DNA of 47,500 bases, taken from Nemertoderma westbladi (Eukaryota; Xenacoelomorpha; Nemertodermatida; Nemertodermatidae). Position numbers and translations under genes: made by a program. Of the stretch, positions 10,096 to 19,528 are shown piece by piece. How positions within the stretch are numbered: position 1 is the first letter of the stretch; each line of letters begins with the position of its first letter. The DNA is taken from NCBI GenBank assembly GCA_032718475.1, contig JAUCBJ010000891.1, forward strand, positions 1 through 47,500. Reading direction: 5' to 3'. The notes beneath the pieces are model-generated. The model saw only the letters and a list, made by a program, of their open reading frames with translations. It was not told the DNA's origin and searched no databases.

Positions 10096-12901
10096 CTAGC
10101 CTCAGTAAACACCCTAACACTCGGGTCCCCAATGCGACAAGGTGAGCTGACTGCCTTGGCAGATAAGCTTTCTCTTAGTGCAGTGGGTGTTCAAGAGCAC
10201 CGAATGCAGACTGGACAGACTGATGAGGTTCTGATTAAGGACATGGGGGGCGGTTGGCGACTCGCCCTCGCTTCAGCAGATGATAGTGGCAATGGTGGAA
10301 TTGGTCTATTGATGAATCCAACTGCACATGCAGCATTGGACAAAATAGACCAAATTTCTAACCGCATCATCCGTTGCCACTTCTCATGTTCTGGAAGACT
10401 GGCTAATAAGTTTCCTAAGGTGGTTCTGATTGTGTGCTACTCTCCAACTAGTGTTGCCCCTGTAGAGGAGGTGGAAAATTTCTACCAGAATCTACAAGCA
10501 GCTACTGATGGAGTGGATCAGCATGCATTCTTAACATTCCTGGGAGACTTTAATGCAAGTCTGCATCAATCACCTACATCGCCCTGGGTCTATAGCAATA
10601 GTGTTAACCGAAATTCCGTCCATCTTCAGGATTTTATCTCTGGAAATGGATTGTTTTCAGTAAGACTTAGTCTGCGTGCTAGCAGAACAACGAAATCTGC
10701 CTTGCCGCGGCATGACTGGTCCTCTCTGTTGCAACAGCCAAGTGTGAGATCCAGCTTCACACTACAGCTGAGCAACAGGTATGAGGCTCTTGCCTCTGAG
10801 GCGGCAGATCACTGTGAGGGCTATACTGCCTTCACAGAGGCAGTTAAGTTAGCAGCTGCAGAAACAGTTCCTATATACCCTCGAAACAGGAAACGGGCAC
10901 CGTGGACTGACAACAAAATTCAGAAGTGCCGAAATGACCTCTACAAGGCGCAGAAAGTGTCCCGACTCAAACAGATTACAGCGGCCAAGAATGCAGTTAA
11001 GGCTGCATCTAGGTCCCTGAACAGGCAGTACTTTGTTAATTTACAGGAGCTAATAAACCAACAGGTTGATGCCATCAATGATGCTGACGACAGCAGGCAA
11101 TCATCCCAGGCATGGAGATCGATCAACTTGCTTGCTGGTCGAAAAAGCCAACCAACCACCAACGTTAAGGCTGAATCACCAGCCGATCGCCTCAATGGTT
11201 GGAAGGCCCACTTTGAAAAGCTCCTCAATAATGACAGGGTATTGCCTGATAACTTTATAGAAGTAAAAGTGTCTGAGTCTGTACTCCCAGATATTCCCAT
11301 TGGTGATATCTCCTTTGCAGAAGTGAAGGGTGCTGCAAAGAGCATTAAGACCAATCGTGCCAGTGGAGTAGATGGTGTTCCCCCTGAGGTCTTTAAAATA
11401 CCTGAGTGTTTAAAGCTCATCTATCCCATCATAGTAGACATGTACCGAACAACAAGAGTCCCACAAGAAATGAAAACAAATAAGTTGGTGCCAGTTCCCA
11501 AGAAGGGCAACCTAACACTCTATGGTTCTTTTCGGGGAATCTCATTGATCTCGATTGCTGCAAAGCTATACAATAGAATTCTATTAAATCGCATCAGGGA
11601 TCCCATTGAGAGACTGCTACGTGGAAATCAGAATGGGTTCCGTAAAGGTCGTGGGACCATGGAGCCCATTTTGGCACTTAGAAGGATAATTGAAGAGTTA
11701 TCAAAAAAGAAAGACAGGCATCTGGCTGTTATCTTTGTTGACTTCTTCAAGGCCTTTGATTCAGTCTCTCGCTCACGTATGTTCAGCATACTTTCATTAT
11801 ATGGGATTCCTGATGAAATTATTGCAGCAATCAGATCAGTATACGATGGTTCGACAACATTTGTATCTACTGTTGATGGTGACACAGAACCATTTGAAGT
11901 GTTATGGGGCGTCCTCCAAGGAGACACACTTGCACCATTCTTGTTCATTATTGTGGTTGACTATGTTCTACGCATGTCCTTAGATCATCATAATGATGAT
12001 GGGGTGATGATAACTCCACCTACTGGCTCCAGAAGTCGGGGAAATCCTGCCAAGTACCTAACTGATCTAGACTTTGCTGATGACTTAGGAGTACTCTCAG
12101 AATCATTAGAGGGAGCCCAGCGGCTCCTCAGCTCATTAGAACATGCTGCTTCTAGTGTTGGTCTTTTTATTAACTCCAGAAAGACCAAAATTCTGACAGT
12201 TAACTTTGAAAGTCCTCAGCAAGTCTCTGATCGGATGAGCATAAGCTCAAAGGATGGTATGCTTGAGCATGTGGACGACTTCTGTTACCTGGGATCATGG
12301 ATCCGGAAGTCAGGTGAGGACCTTCGAATACGTAATGGAAAGGCATGGGCAGCCTTGAATAGGCTTTCCAGGATTTGGAAGTCACCTAGAATTAATCGGA
12401 AACTTAAGGTCCGATTATTCAGAGCAGCAGTAGTTCCAGTACTCCTCTACGGGAGTCCATGCTGGGCTCTAACTGATGAGGACACCAAATCTCTGGATGG
12501 CACATTCACAAGAATGCTACGCCGGGTACATTGTGTCAAGTACAATGCACACATCTCCAACCAGACACTATATAACATTGGAGGTGTCTCATTGGTTCCC
12601 CCAAGCTTGACACTAGAAGAAAATCGCCTCCGCTTTGCAGGACATTGCTTTCGCCGTGAGGACCAGCCAGTGCATAATCTTGTACTTTGGCAGCCTCATG
12701 GAGTGAATAAGCATGGTGGACAGCCCATGACTTTCTTGAGACGCATCTTAAAGGACACTGGCCTTAAAGATGCGGATGATCTAGCAAATGTCATGGGTGA
12801 TAGGGAGTTGTGGCGGTGCAATTTTGTTGACAAGCCGGCACAGCATTCTTAAAAATGCAGCTGCAATGCAGCATGCCGATCCAAGTAAGTAAGTAAGTAA
12901 G
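10096..12901 (+). mobile_element. RTE-like LINE, copy 1 (5'-truncated, long open frame)
   Basis: An ORF of 906 codons (10132-12852) holds the start of an apurinic-type endonuclease (QEHRM, GDFNASL) and a complete RT. RT landmarks are VDFFKAFDS, GVLQGDTLAPFLF, LDFADDLG, YLGSWI and the C-terminal RLRFAGHCF. The element ends in AAGT repeats near 12885-12900. Against the copy at 25205-28387 it lacks about 600 bp of 5' sequence and an internal segment of about 178 bp, with the junction near 10658-10661. The missing segment encodes the end of the endonuclease, including its IDH and SDH motifs. The frame stays open across the junction, so RT looks intact but the nuclease should be dead. It abuts the older LINE at 10095. 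I place it in the RTE/RTEX group on motif style, not on a tree. Confidence 0.85.
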
Positions 12902-13004
12902 CGGTGTAGACCTACTGTATTATTCGATTGATCGTTACTATATAATCTCTGACAATATATTTACTTTCGGGGAAATATTAACAGTTCATTTAGGACGTGG
13001 CGCT

Positions 13005-13013
13005 TTAAGTATA
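13005..13013 (+). repeat. Left target-site duplication of the CR1/L2-like LINE
   Basis: TTAAGTATA here is repeated exactly at 16272-16280, on either side of the LINE. The outer flanks rejoin into continuous LTR sequence, which fixes the LINE boundaries. Confidence 0.93.
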
Positions 13014-13177
13014 GCTTTCCTATCACCTACTGTGTGGACCGCACTATACTACTCTGTACCGGTACAATTTGTGCTACTGACATAGGCCTATATGAATGGT
13101 GATTTCAGTATTCTGTGAATTCTACAATTATCTAAGTTTAAACTCGCTACGATAACTCCATTAATTCTGTTTCTATC

Positions 13178-16100
13178 ATGGTAGTAATACGTCGTGACTT
13201 GGTTTTCTTCATACCAGTAGTCGCGGCGTTGCTCCTACTGGTCAATGCACTCGTATTTCCAGTGTCTGAAGTAATGGCGGAGAAACAAACTCAACGACGG
13301 CGAGGATGTGCTGATAAGGAATATTCCCTAAGATGCATGTATCAGAATGTGCGCTCGCTGAATGAGAATAAAGTGTATGCTGTCAATGAGGACATAATAG
13401 CTAGAACGCTAGACTTAGTATTCATAGTCGAGCTATGGAACAACGTTGAGTTCTTGAATCTCGCCACGTCGGAGGATTACTATAATCGGCATTTGACGAG
13501 GAAAGACCGTACTGGAGGAGGGGTGGCCGTTATAGCGCACAACTCGGTGAAACTGCGAAAAATACCCATCCCGGCTAATGAACAGTTTGAATCCTTGCTT
13601 CTAGCAACCGACAAAGACTTGTTCATGGTCGTTCATCGCCTCCCAAATAGTAAAAGGTATCCAACTTCAATTGTCGAGTATAAGAAAATTATTGATAGTA
13701 CATTGGAAGACATGTCGTTAAAGTTCGACACAATTACTATTTTTGGCGATGCGAATTTATGGTTAGAATCTGACAAGTCGTTCCAATATCTATTGGAGAC
13801 ACACGGTTTCGATTTCAAGAAGACGGGTCCAATGCATAAGGACGGTCATACTCTAGATTTTGTAGCTAGCCTGGGCTATAAAATCGCTGATGTTGATCTG
13901 GATCCTATAGACGAAGTGTTTAGTGATCATGCCAGTATGCGATGGATATCGAATCTGTCCAGAAATGTCTCTAAATCTTATGAGGAATGGAGAAGTTTTC
14001 GAGCCTGGAAAAACTTTGATAAGGATAAATTTATAACGGAGCTGAAAGTTAATGGATTGGATAAGAGTAGTGGAGATTTAACATGCAAAGGGTTTGAGGC
14101 GTGGGTAAAGAACCTGAGGAATTTGTTTGAACGACATGTTCCCATGAAAGAGAAGATTGTAAAGATCAACACTAAACACTCGAAAATCAGGGAGGAAGAT
14201 AGGGAGGGGATCCAGACTAAACGGAAGGAGAAGAGACGGTGTGAACTTGCGTTTCACAAAGAACGGACTGAGCAGAACAAAGTTAATCTAAATATAGCAA
14301 AGTCGGACCTAGCGAAATTGCTTCGCGATTCTACAAGGGCGTTTTACTGCGATTATATTAATACCAATTCGACTAACTCAAAACTTCTGTGGAAACAGTT
14401 CAAAAGGTTATTGGGAAAGGGAGGAAACCTTGTTTTACCGACTAAGCATGGCAATAGTGCTGAGTTGGCAACAAAGTTCTCACATTTTTTCACTGAAAAA
14501 ATTAACACTATTATGTTGACATTCAATACGAGCAGTCGATGTAATAATCTCCCAAAATTGTATAAAACAGACTTTTGTGAATTTCAGCCTTTTCAAGAGG
14601 AGGACTTAGCTCAACTCATAAGGAAGATGTCAAATGCAACTTGCGAACTGGACTGTATGCCAACGCCTTTATTTAAATCAGTAATTCCCGTTGTTATTCA
14701 GCCCTTAACGATGTATATAAACATGGTTTTAGCAGATGCGGAATTCCCAGCCTTTCTTAAACTGTCTATCGTAAGACCTCTCTTAAAGAAACCGGAGTTG
14801 GATGCTGAGATATTAAAAAATTATCGACCAGTGTCAAACCTTAGTTTCTTATCTAAGGTAGTTGAGAAAGTGATACTTTATAGAGCTACACCACAGCTAG
14901 CTTTTCACCAGACACAGTCTGGTTACAGACGCCACCATTCCACTGAAACTGCTAATCTATTTCTTCTAAATAAATTTCTTAAGGGAATAGAAAATCAACA
15001 AGTTACTTTGTGCTCCTATATTGATTTGAGTGCGGCGTTTGACACTGTCCATCACAAAAACCTTATATTTAAGCTCAGTAAAGAATTTGGGTTCACTGGT
15101 GCTGCACTTAATCTCTTTGAGTCCTATTTAGCTGACAGACATCAATGCGTGAAAATTGATGAGAGTACATCTGATAAAACATTGCTTCAAACCGGCGTGC
15201 CTCAGGGAAGTATCCTTGGGCCAGCACTTTATAATGCGTATATGACTGACCTGTTCTGGCGTGTGGATGCATTAGGAGTGAAAGGTGCTAACTATGCTGA
15301 TGACACACAATTCTTTGTGACTGGATATGCTGATGATATAGAGACCCTGAAGACTCGTATCACTGCTGTGCTACATATTGTTGCTGATTGGATGGACGTT
15401 AATCACCTACAAATTAACCCAGATAAAACTGAACTGATTGTATATGGCACGAAACAACAAAGAATGAAGATACCTCTGAATGCTAGAACAATTGTATACA
15501 GAAACGTTAAGATAGATTTCTCTGATAAGGTTAAATCTCTCGGAGTTGTGTTTGATAGTGAATTGAAATTTAAAGATCAGATAGTAGCAACAGCAGCGAA
15601 ATCGAAATATTATATCCAGTCTTTGTATAAAATTCGGCCTTACCTTACAACTTCAGCTCTAGAAACCCTAGTCCACGCATTCATAACCAGCAGAATCGAC
15701 TATTCAAACGCTGTCCTTAAAACATCCGCTAAATCAGTAGTTAAACGTCTACAAATGATACAAAACAGCGCTGCAAGATTGGTTACTCATTCTCCGCGAT
15801 ATCGTGTTATCAATGGACAATACAAGTACACCTCGGCAACGGCAATGCTGAAATCCCTTCACTGGCTGCCCATTGAATCACGGATTAATTATAAGCTTGC
15901 TTGTATCACATTTAAATGTCTGTCTGGGACTGCCCCGACTTATTTGCGCAATGAAATATCTATCCTTGAGGATACCCGTATGTTGCGATCCAGCAATCTC
16001 TCAAAGCTTTCTGTCCCACTTGTGAAAAACACCCTAGCATCGAAGAGCTTCTACTCGTTTGCCCCTCGTTTGTGGAATAAACTACCGCCATCGACCCGAT

Positions 16101-16183
16101 CAACTGAATCCATGATGACCTATGACTCATTTAGGCGCGAACTGAAAACCCTTTTGTTTACCGGTAATTGTAAATTAGATTAG
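13178..16183 (+). CDS. LINE endonuclease-reverse transcriptase (CR1/L2/Rex1 group)
   Basis: The protein nicks target DNA and reverse-transcribes its own RNA at the nick. The N-terminal apurinic-type endonuclease (residues about 50-260) shows YQNVRSLNENK, the VELW segment, GGGVAVI, GDANLW and SDHASMRW. The RT (about 490-780) shows KNYRPVSNLSF, SGYRRHHSTETA, motif A YIDLSAAFDT, GVPQGSILGP, motif C YADDTQF and NPDKTELIVYG. The C-terminal region has SLHWLPIESRINYKLACI and APTYL, common in CR1/L2/Rex1 proteins. All catalytic motifs I can judge are present and the frame is unbroken. The first ATG adds a strongly hydrophobic stretch (residues 9-30). A second in-frame Met at residue 34 would give a normal endonuclease start, so the true start is uncertain. 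Confidence 0.93.
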   Translation: MVVIRRDLVFFIPVVAALLLLVNALVFPVSEVMAEKQTQRRRGCADKEYSLRCMYQNVRSLNENKVYAVNEDIIARTLDLVFIVELWNNVEFLNLATSEDYYNRHLTRKDRTGGGVAVIAHNSVKLRKIPIPANEQFESLLLATDKDLFMVVHRLPNSKRYPTSIVEYKKIIDSTLEDMSLKFDTITIFGDANLWLESDKSFQYLLETHGFDFKKTGPMHKDGHTLDFVASLGYKIADVDLDPIDEVFSDHASMRWISNLSRNVSKSYEEWRSFRAWKNFDKDKFITELKVNGLDKSSGDLTCKGFEAWVKNLRNLFERHVPMKEKIVKINTKHSKIREEDREGIQTKRKEKRRCELAFHKERTEQNKVNLNIAKSDLAKLLRDSTRAFYCDYINTNSTNSKLLWKQFKRLLGKGGNLVLPTKHGNSAELATKFSHFFTEKINTIMLTFNTSSRCNNLPKLYKTDFCEFQPFQEEDLAQLIRKMSNATCELDCMPTPLFKSVIPVVIQPLTMYINMVLADAEFPAFLKLSIVRPLLKKPELDAEILKNYRPVSNLSFLSKVVEKVILYRATPQLAFHQTQSGYRRHHSTETANLFLLNKFLKGIENQQVTLCSYIDLSAAFDTVHHKNLIFKLSKEFGFTGAALNLFESYLADRHQCVKIDESTSDKTLLQTGVPQGSILGPALYNAYMTDLFWRVDALGVKGANYADDTQFFVTGYADDIETLKTRITAVLHIVADWMDVNHLQINPDKTELIVYGTKQQRMKIPLNARTIVYRNVKIDFSDKVKSLGVVFDSELKFKDQIVATAAKSKYYIQSLYKIRPYLTTSALETLVHAFITSRIDYSNAVLKTSAKSVVKRLQMIQNSAARLVTHSPRYRVINGQYKYTSATAMLKSLHWLPIESRINYKLACITFKCLSGTAPTYLRNEISILEDTRMLRSSNLSKLSVPLVKNTLASKSFYSFAPRLWNKLPPSTRSTESMMTYDSFRRELKTLLFTGNCKLD

Positions 16184-16193
16184 TGCGGCAGCT

Positions 16194-16238
16194 GCAGGCG
16201 CCCTGATAAGAGTGTAAATACTCCCTAAGGGCGCCTGC
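16194..16238 (+). promoter_or_regulatory. Bipartite 3' hairpin of the LINE RNA
   Basis: GCAGGCGCCC at 16194-16203 pairs perfectly with GGGCGCCTGC at 16229-16238. Inside the loop GAGT and ACTC can form a second small stem. It lies 11 bases after the stop codon and just before the repeat tail. In the L2 group a 3' stem-loop is recognised by the element's own RT, so this is the likely template recognition site. That role is inferred. Confidence 0.8.
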
Positions 16239-16271
16239 AACACCAAATACAAATATCATTTATTATTATTA

Positions 16272-16280
16272 TTAAGTATA
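16272..16280 (+). repeat. Right target-site duplication of the CR1/L2-like LINE
   Basis: TTAAGTATA, identical to 13005-13013. LTR copy B resumes immediately after it with AAAACAGAGTTATGACTTA. Confidence 0.93.
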
Positions 16281-17074
16281 AAAACAGAGTTATGACTTAT
16301 ACTAATCACAACTAGATGGCTACTGAGTTTCGTAAAAAGCGCATTCTTTAGAAGATGCTTTATTAACCTTCACACTACTTCACACGGTTTCACACTACTT
16401 CACACTGATCTGCCGACCGCCACAGAATTGGATCATATATAAGGAGGATCGCAACTGACACATGTAGGGATTATGAAATAGCATTTAATTCACACAAAAA
16501 CCACTTTAATGTAAGTCGCAGTTGCTACCGGTAACCTGTTATTCTAACCTTCAATAATCAAGAAGATTGGGGGTTTTATGATTATTCATCGGTATTCTCC
16601 AAATATATCAGCAATATACACCAATTAACAATAATTAATAACAGAAGCAAAATAATGCGGTGAACAGCCAGCACGTGCCACCCATGCAGTGCTCCATGTG
16701 CATAATGCATGAATTGCGGTGTGATGCAGTAGTTGAATCGAGGCGAAGTATGATTCAGATATGAAGTATGATTCAGATATGAAGTATGATTCAGTTAATA
16801 GTTTTACGTTCTTGTAATCAAAGCCATCAGATGTTAGCTAAAGTCTGAAACTTCCACAGAAGTACAGAAGAATCCTAAGCCGGTGTTCTTGGCTTGGAAA
16901 AGATAAACACTGACCTGACATGCCGGTACACATGGTTTACATAGGGCTAAAGCACACATAAAATGAAAATCGCTCTGATTGGCTGAATTGGCTGAGCCGA
17001 ACAAAGAACCAAAAGCTACACGTCGACAGTAAATCAGCTGATAGATGTCGTCATCTGAGCTCCAGTCTTTAGAG

Positions 17075-17226
17075 TATTATGCGCATTGCGGCAAAAATGG
17101 CTTTTTATGTCCGCTAAAGCACACATGCAGACATAGCGGGTAAAAATCGCTTGTTATGTCCGCTAAAATACCTACACGGTATATTGCGGAGAAAAATGGC
17201 TTGTTATATCCGCAAAAGCTTTTACA
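17075..17226 (-). repeat. Three hairpin-like subrepeats at the 5' end of LTR copy B
   Basis: On the minus strand the motif GCGGACATAA-AAGC-ATTTTT followed by CCGC occurs three times about 55-60 bp apart. Each can fold with GCGG pairing CCGC. The other LTRs keep only two weaker versions (TTTTAGAGGACATAA and TTTAGAGGACATAATCCGC). Confidence 0.65.
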
Positions 17227-17538
17227 TGTGGCATCTATCATTGGAATTAAGGCGGACCCTTTAGAAAAAAAAATTATAATATTTTCTTGCATTTAACCAC
17301 CACAAATGTATCATTTTTTACATTTTTTGCCCTTCTTATTTTATTTTTAAGTCGTCTAAATTTTATAAGTATAAATAGGCCTACCTAAACTGCATCACAT
17401 ACACGCTTTTAGGTGAACCGCAACCGTATTACTGTACATAATTGCAGGAGAGAAAGATATGAGCAGGTACAAAGATCCTTATTAATGGTTGATGACGAAT
17501 TCAGTCGACTTACATGGAACATATTTAGAAATACTTAC
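17227..17538. other. Spacer next to the transporter exon
   Basis: AT-rich sequence between LTR copy B and the last transporter exon seen. On the minus strand it would be intron. No next exon was recognised. Confidence 0.5.
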
Positions 17539-17744
17539 CCCTGAAATGTTATAAACAATCATAGATGGAATCATCAAGATGAGAGATCCAAAGGCGAACC
17601 AGGTCTTGTTGTTTACATGAGGTTGGAAGTAAAATGGTTGTTCGTGAAATAAAGACCAAAATACGAAGCCTAATGGAGTGGCCAGTGACAGCATGATAGC
17701 TAATAGAGTTGCACCTTCAGAAAAGCGTATTAAGTAGGGGCCAC
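17539..17744 (-). CDS. Transporter gene, third visible exon
   Basis: 206 bp on the minus strand. The acceptor is TTACAG before 17744 and the donor is GGG/GTAAGTATT at 17539/17538. It starts in phase 1 (GT completing a Gly codon split from exon two) and ends at a codon boundary. It encodes GGPYLIRFSEGATLLAI, then two membrane helices joined by a short hydrophilic loop. The EGATLLA and TPLGFVFW segments resemble the C-terminal half of CRT-like members of the drug/metabolite transporter superfamily. No following exon was found before LTR copy B, so the gene's 3' end is outside the readable part or lost. Confidence 0.8.
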
Positions 17745-17813
17745 CTGTAAGTATAGATATGAATATGTGACGATATAATTTTTAGTAGCCTAGCATTAGA
17801 TTTTAACAGTAAA

Positions 17814-18074
17814 ATGTTTCAGGTTATAGGTGATGTTAGTGGATCCACGCGCTATGCGCTTCCATTACAATGTGATACGGGGGCCAATTTATCAATATTG
17901 GCCAGAGCAAATTTCAGGCTAGTAAGGGAGTTAGTTAATCAACTCACTTACAGAGAGCCAAAATTAATTCCAATATTCCCCAGGGAAAGTAGGAAGTGGT
18001 GTGATATATTGTCAGCCATTGAACAGGGCGCGTATCAAGAGCGGCCACTTGGAAATTTAACACACAAAGGGTGA
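17814..18074 (+). pseudogene. Possible retropepsin-like fragment
   Basis: An 86-codon frame contains the segment LQCDTGANLSIL, which resembles the DTGA active-site motif of LTR-element proteases with the usual small and aliphatic residues after it. Nothing else of a protease fold (a later ILG-type motif) is evident. It lies in a host intron. It could be a chance match. Confidence 0.25.
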
Positions 18075-18224
18075 TACATTTTGTATAGACAGAGATAAGC
18101 TACCACTGTAGTACAAAATCAGTCAGTCAGTGCCTAATATTATACCAGATTACATACACAAAAGGAACTCAACAACTTACCTTAATAAAATAACACTGAC
18201 CCTTAAAGACCTAAGCCTCGGACC

Positions 18225-18313
18225 CACAATAATTATCTAACCAGGAGGTCACCAGTTCGATCCCACCTGGAAGTCATTGCCGACTTTCAACAAAAAGTCA
18301 CAATAATTATCTA
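18225..18313 (+). repeat. 5'-truncated tRNA-derived SINE with 15-bp target duplication
   Basis: CACAATAATTATCTA occurs at 18225-18239 and again at 18299-18313. Between them lie 59 bp (18240-18298) that hold a Pol III B-box-like AGTTCGATCCC (18254-18264) inside a T-arm-like stem, and end in an A-rich CAACAAAAAGT. A B box, an A-rich tail and a duplication of this length fit a LINE-mobilised tRNA-derived SINE. The A box and 5' part are absent. Confidence 0.65.
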
Positions 18314-18820
18314 CATCAATAGGGAACCTTTATTTAAAATATACATCCTTTTGAAATGAGCATTGAAATATATTCGATTTAACGGCGTTCTGGTATGTCC
18401 ATTTCTATAATCTAACACTGTTTTTTATTACAAAATGTAATGATATCGTTTGTTATTTCAGACATCACTCAAAGTATAAAAACGACACATTAAGTATAAA
18501 GTCAAGTAAGATGATCCTTAGTAGGCCTATCTGAACTTCCCATATACAGTAGCTGGTTAAGGTGACATTGACTCATGACGTACTCGCTATATCTATCTAC
18601 CACGGTTTACAGAATCACCATGCCATTGGCTCCACATCAGTGGAGAGGCTGTTAACCAACCGAGAAAATTAATTTTCCAAGTTTCTAATAAGTAAAGTGC
18701 ATAATAATGTTTGAGATCAAGTGCGTTAATGTGCATTTCTGGAAGTGGACAATCTATCTTTATAATTGCCCTGTAACTAATTGTGCCAGTCAATGACTTT
18801 CGCTTGATTGATTTACTTAC

Positions 18821-19076
18821 CTATATTTGTTAGGAGAAATGCAGAGAGAAATATTAATCCTCTTAAACCTGTGGATGAGTCACAACCTGCCTGCCCAAAG
18901 AAACACTTTAATCCAAACACCCAGTTGCTTCCCAGCTCACTTATCGATGTAACATTTCCATATCCTGGGAGAATATCAATCCAAAACATTGCTGCAACGA
19001 ATATTAGCTGCGATACTGCAGTGTGAAACAAGAAGAACATTATGTCAAGGCGTTTATCATTACTTGGGTTTTTTAC
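18821..19076 (-). CDS. Transporter gene, second visible exon
   Basis: 256 bp on the minus strand. The acceptor is TTGTGTTGCAG before 19076 and the donor is ATAG/GTAAGTAAA at 18821/18820. It starts at a codon boundary and ends in phase 1, matching its neighbours. It encodes DKRLDIMFFLF, a membrane helix, a WIDILPGYG segment, a loop with two Cys (KCFF and GCDS), then GLIFLSAFLLTNIG, a further helix. The Cys pair may form a disulphide in a lumenal loop, as in CRT-type transporters. That role is inferred. Confidence 0.82.
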
Positions 19077-19528
19077 CTGCAACACAAGATACAGCTGCAG
19101 TTAGGTTAGCTCGCAGAATACTCCACAGCAATTTTCATCCTTATTGTCTTGTTTGCACATATGGAAACAAGGTGTTATAAAGTTTGCAATAGTATCATCA
19201 AAACATATTTCTCCATCTTTTGCGTGCAGTGTGATACTAATAATTACAGTTGCATCGCAAGCCACAAATCAAGCACAGACAATTCTAGATTTCCACTGCG
19301 AATTTGCTACTTCAATTTCTTGGAGACGAGCAAGAAATCACGATGATCTTCAATGTGGTGTTCCATCTACAGTGTCTTGGAGACGAGTAAGAAATCACGA
19401 TGTTCTACAATATGGTGTTCCATCATTGTTCCATCATTGTTCCATCTAGAGTGTCCTATGACATCTAAATTTGCGAATAAAATATTATGAAACTAAATAA
19501 CAAAGAAAAATAAAATAGTTGAACTCAC
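19077..19528 (-). other. Intron of the transporter gene
   Basis: 452-bp intron with a GTGAGT donor and a GTTGCAG acceptor on the minus strand. It contains a 57-bp direct duplication (19318-19431). Confidence 0.78.
19318..19431 (+). repeat. 57-bp direct duplication
   Basis: TGGAGACGAG occurs at 19321 and 19378, each followed by matching AAGAAATCACGATG and GGTGTTCCATC segments. Two copies with several substitutions lie inside the intron. Confidence 0.85.

Larger units (their letters stand above)
13014..16271 (+). mobile_element. CR1/L2-like LINE, intact frame, with target duplication
   Basis: A 3258-bp insertion in LTR copy B with a perfect 9-bp duplication. It has a 164-bp leader, a single 1001-codon ORF (13178-16183), a 3' hairpin (16194-16238) and a TTA-type microsatellite tail running to the right duplication. 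Lack of ORF1 may mean 5' truncation or a naturally single-ORF family. Its intact frame suggests it is among the youngest insertions in the window. Confidence 0.92.
12902..17226 (-). mobile_element. LTR copy B, reverse orientation, split by a LINE
   Basis: Read on the minus strand, 17226 down to 16281 and then 13013 down to 12902 reproduce the LTR at 28388-29554. It opens with TGTAAAAGCTTTTGCG, keeps the CCAATCAGAGCG, AAGAACACCGGCTT and AAGAATGCGC landmarks, and stops at AATAATACAGTAGGTCTACACC. The final 170 or so bases of the LTR are missing, and the AAGT tail of the RTE-like LINE takes their place. Divergence from the other LTRs is substantial. No internal region belonging to it was seen, so it is a truncated solo LTR. 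The insert 13014-16271 is the CR1/L2-like LINE. Confidence 0.85.
17745..18820 (-). other. Intron of the transporter gene
   Basis: 1076-bp intron with GTAAGT donor and TTACAG acceptor on the minus strand. It contains a short protease-like reading frame (17814-18074, plus strand) and a SINE fragment (18240-18298). Confidence 0.75.

Noticed and set aside
10651-10670. The internal gap in RTE-like copy 1 as a spliced intron
   Set aside because: The segment missing relative to copy 2 does not start with GT and end with AG, and it encodes conserved endonuclease residues.
18250-18270. A functional tRNA gene
   Set aside because: Only a T-arm/B-box-like part is present, with no acceptor stem or A box; target duplications favour a SINE fragment.
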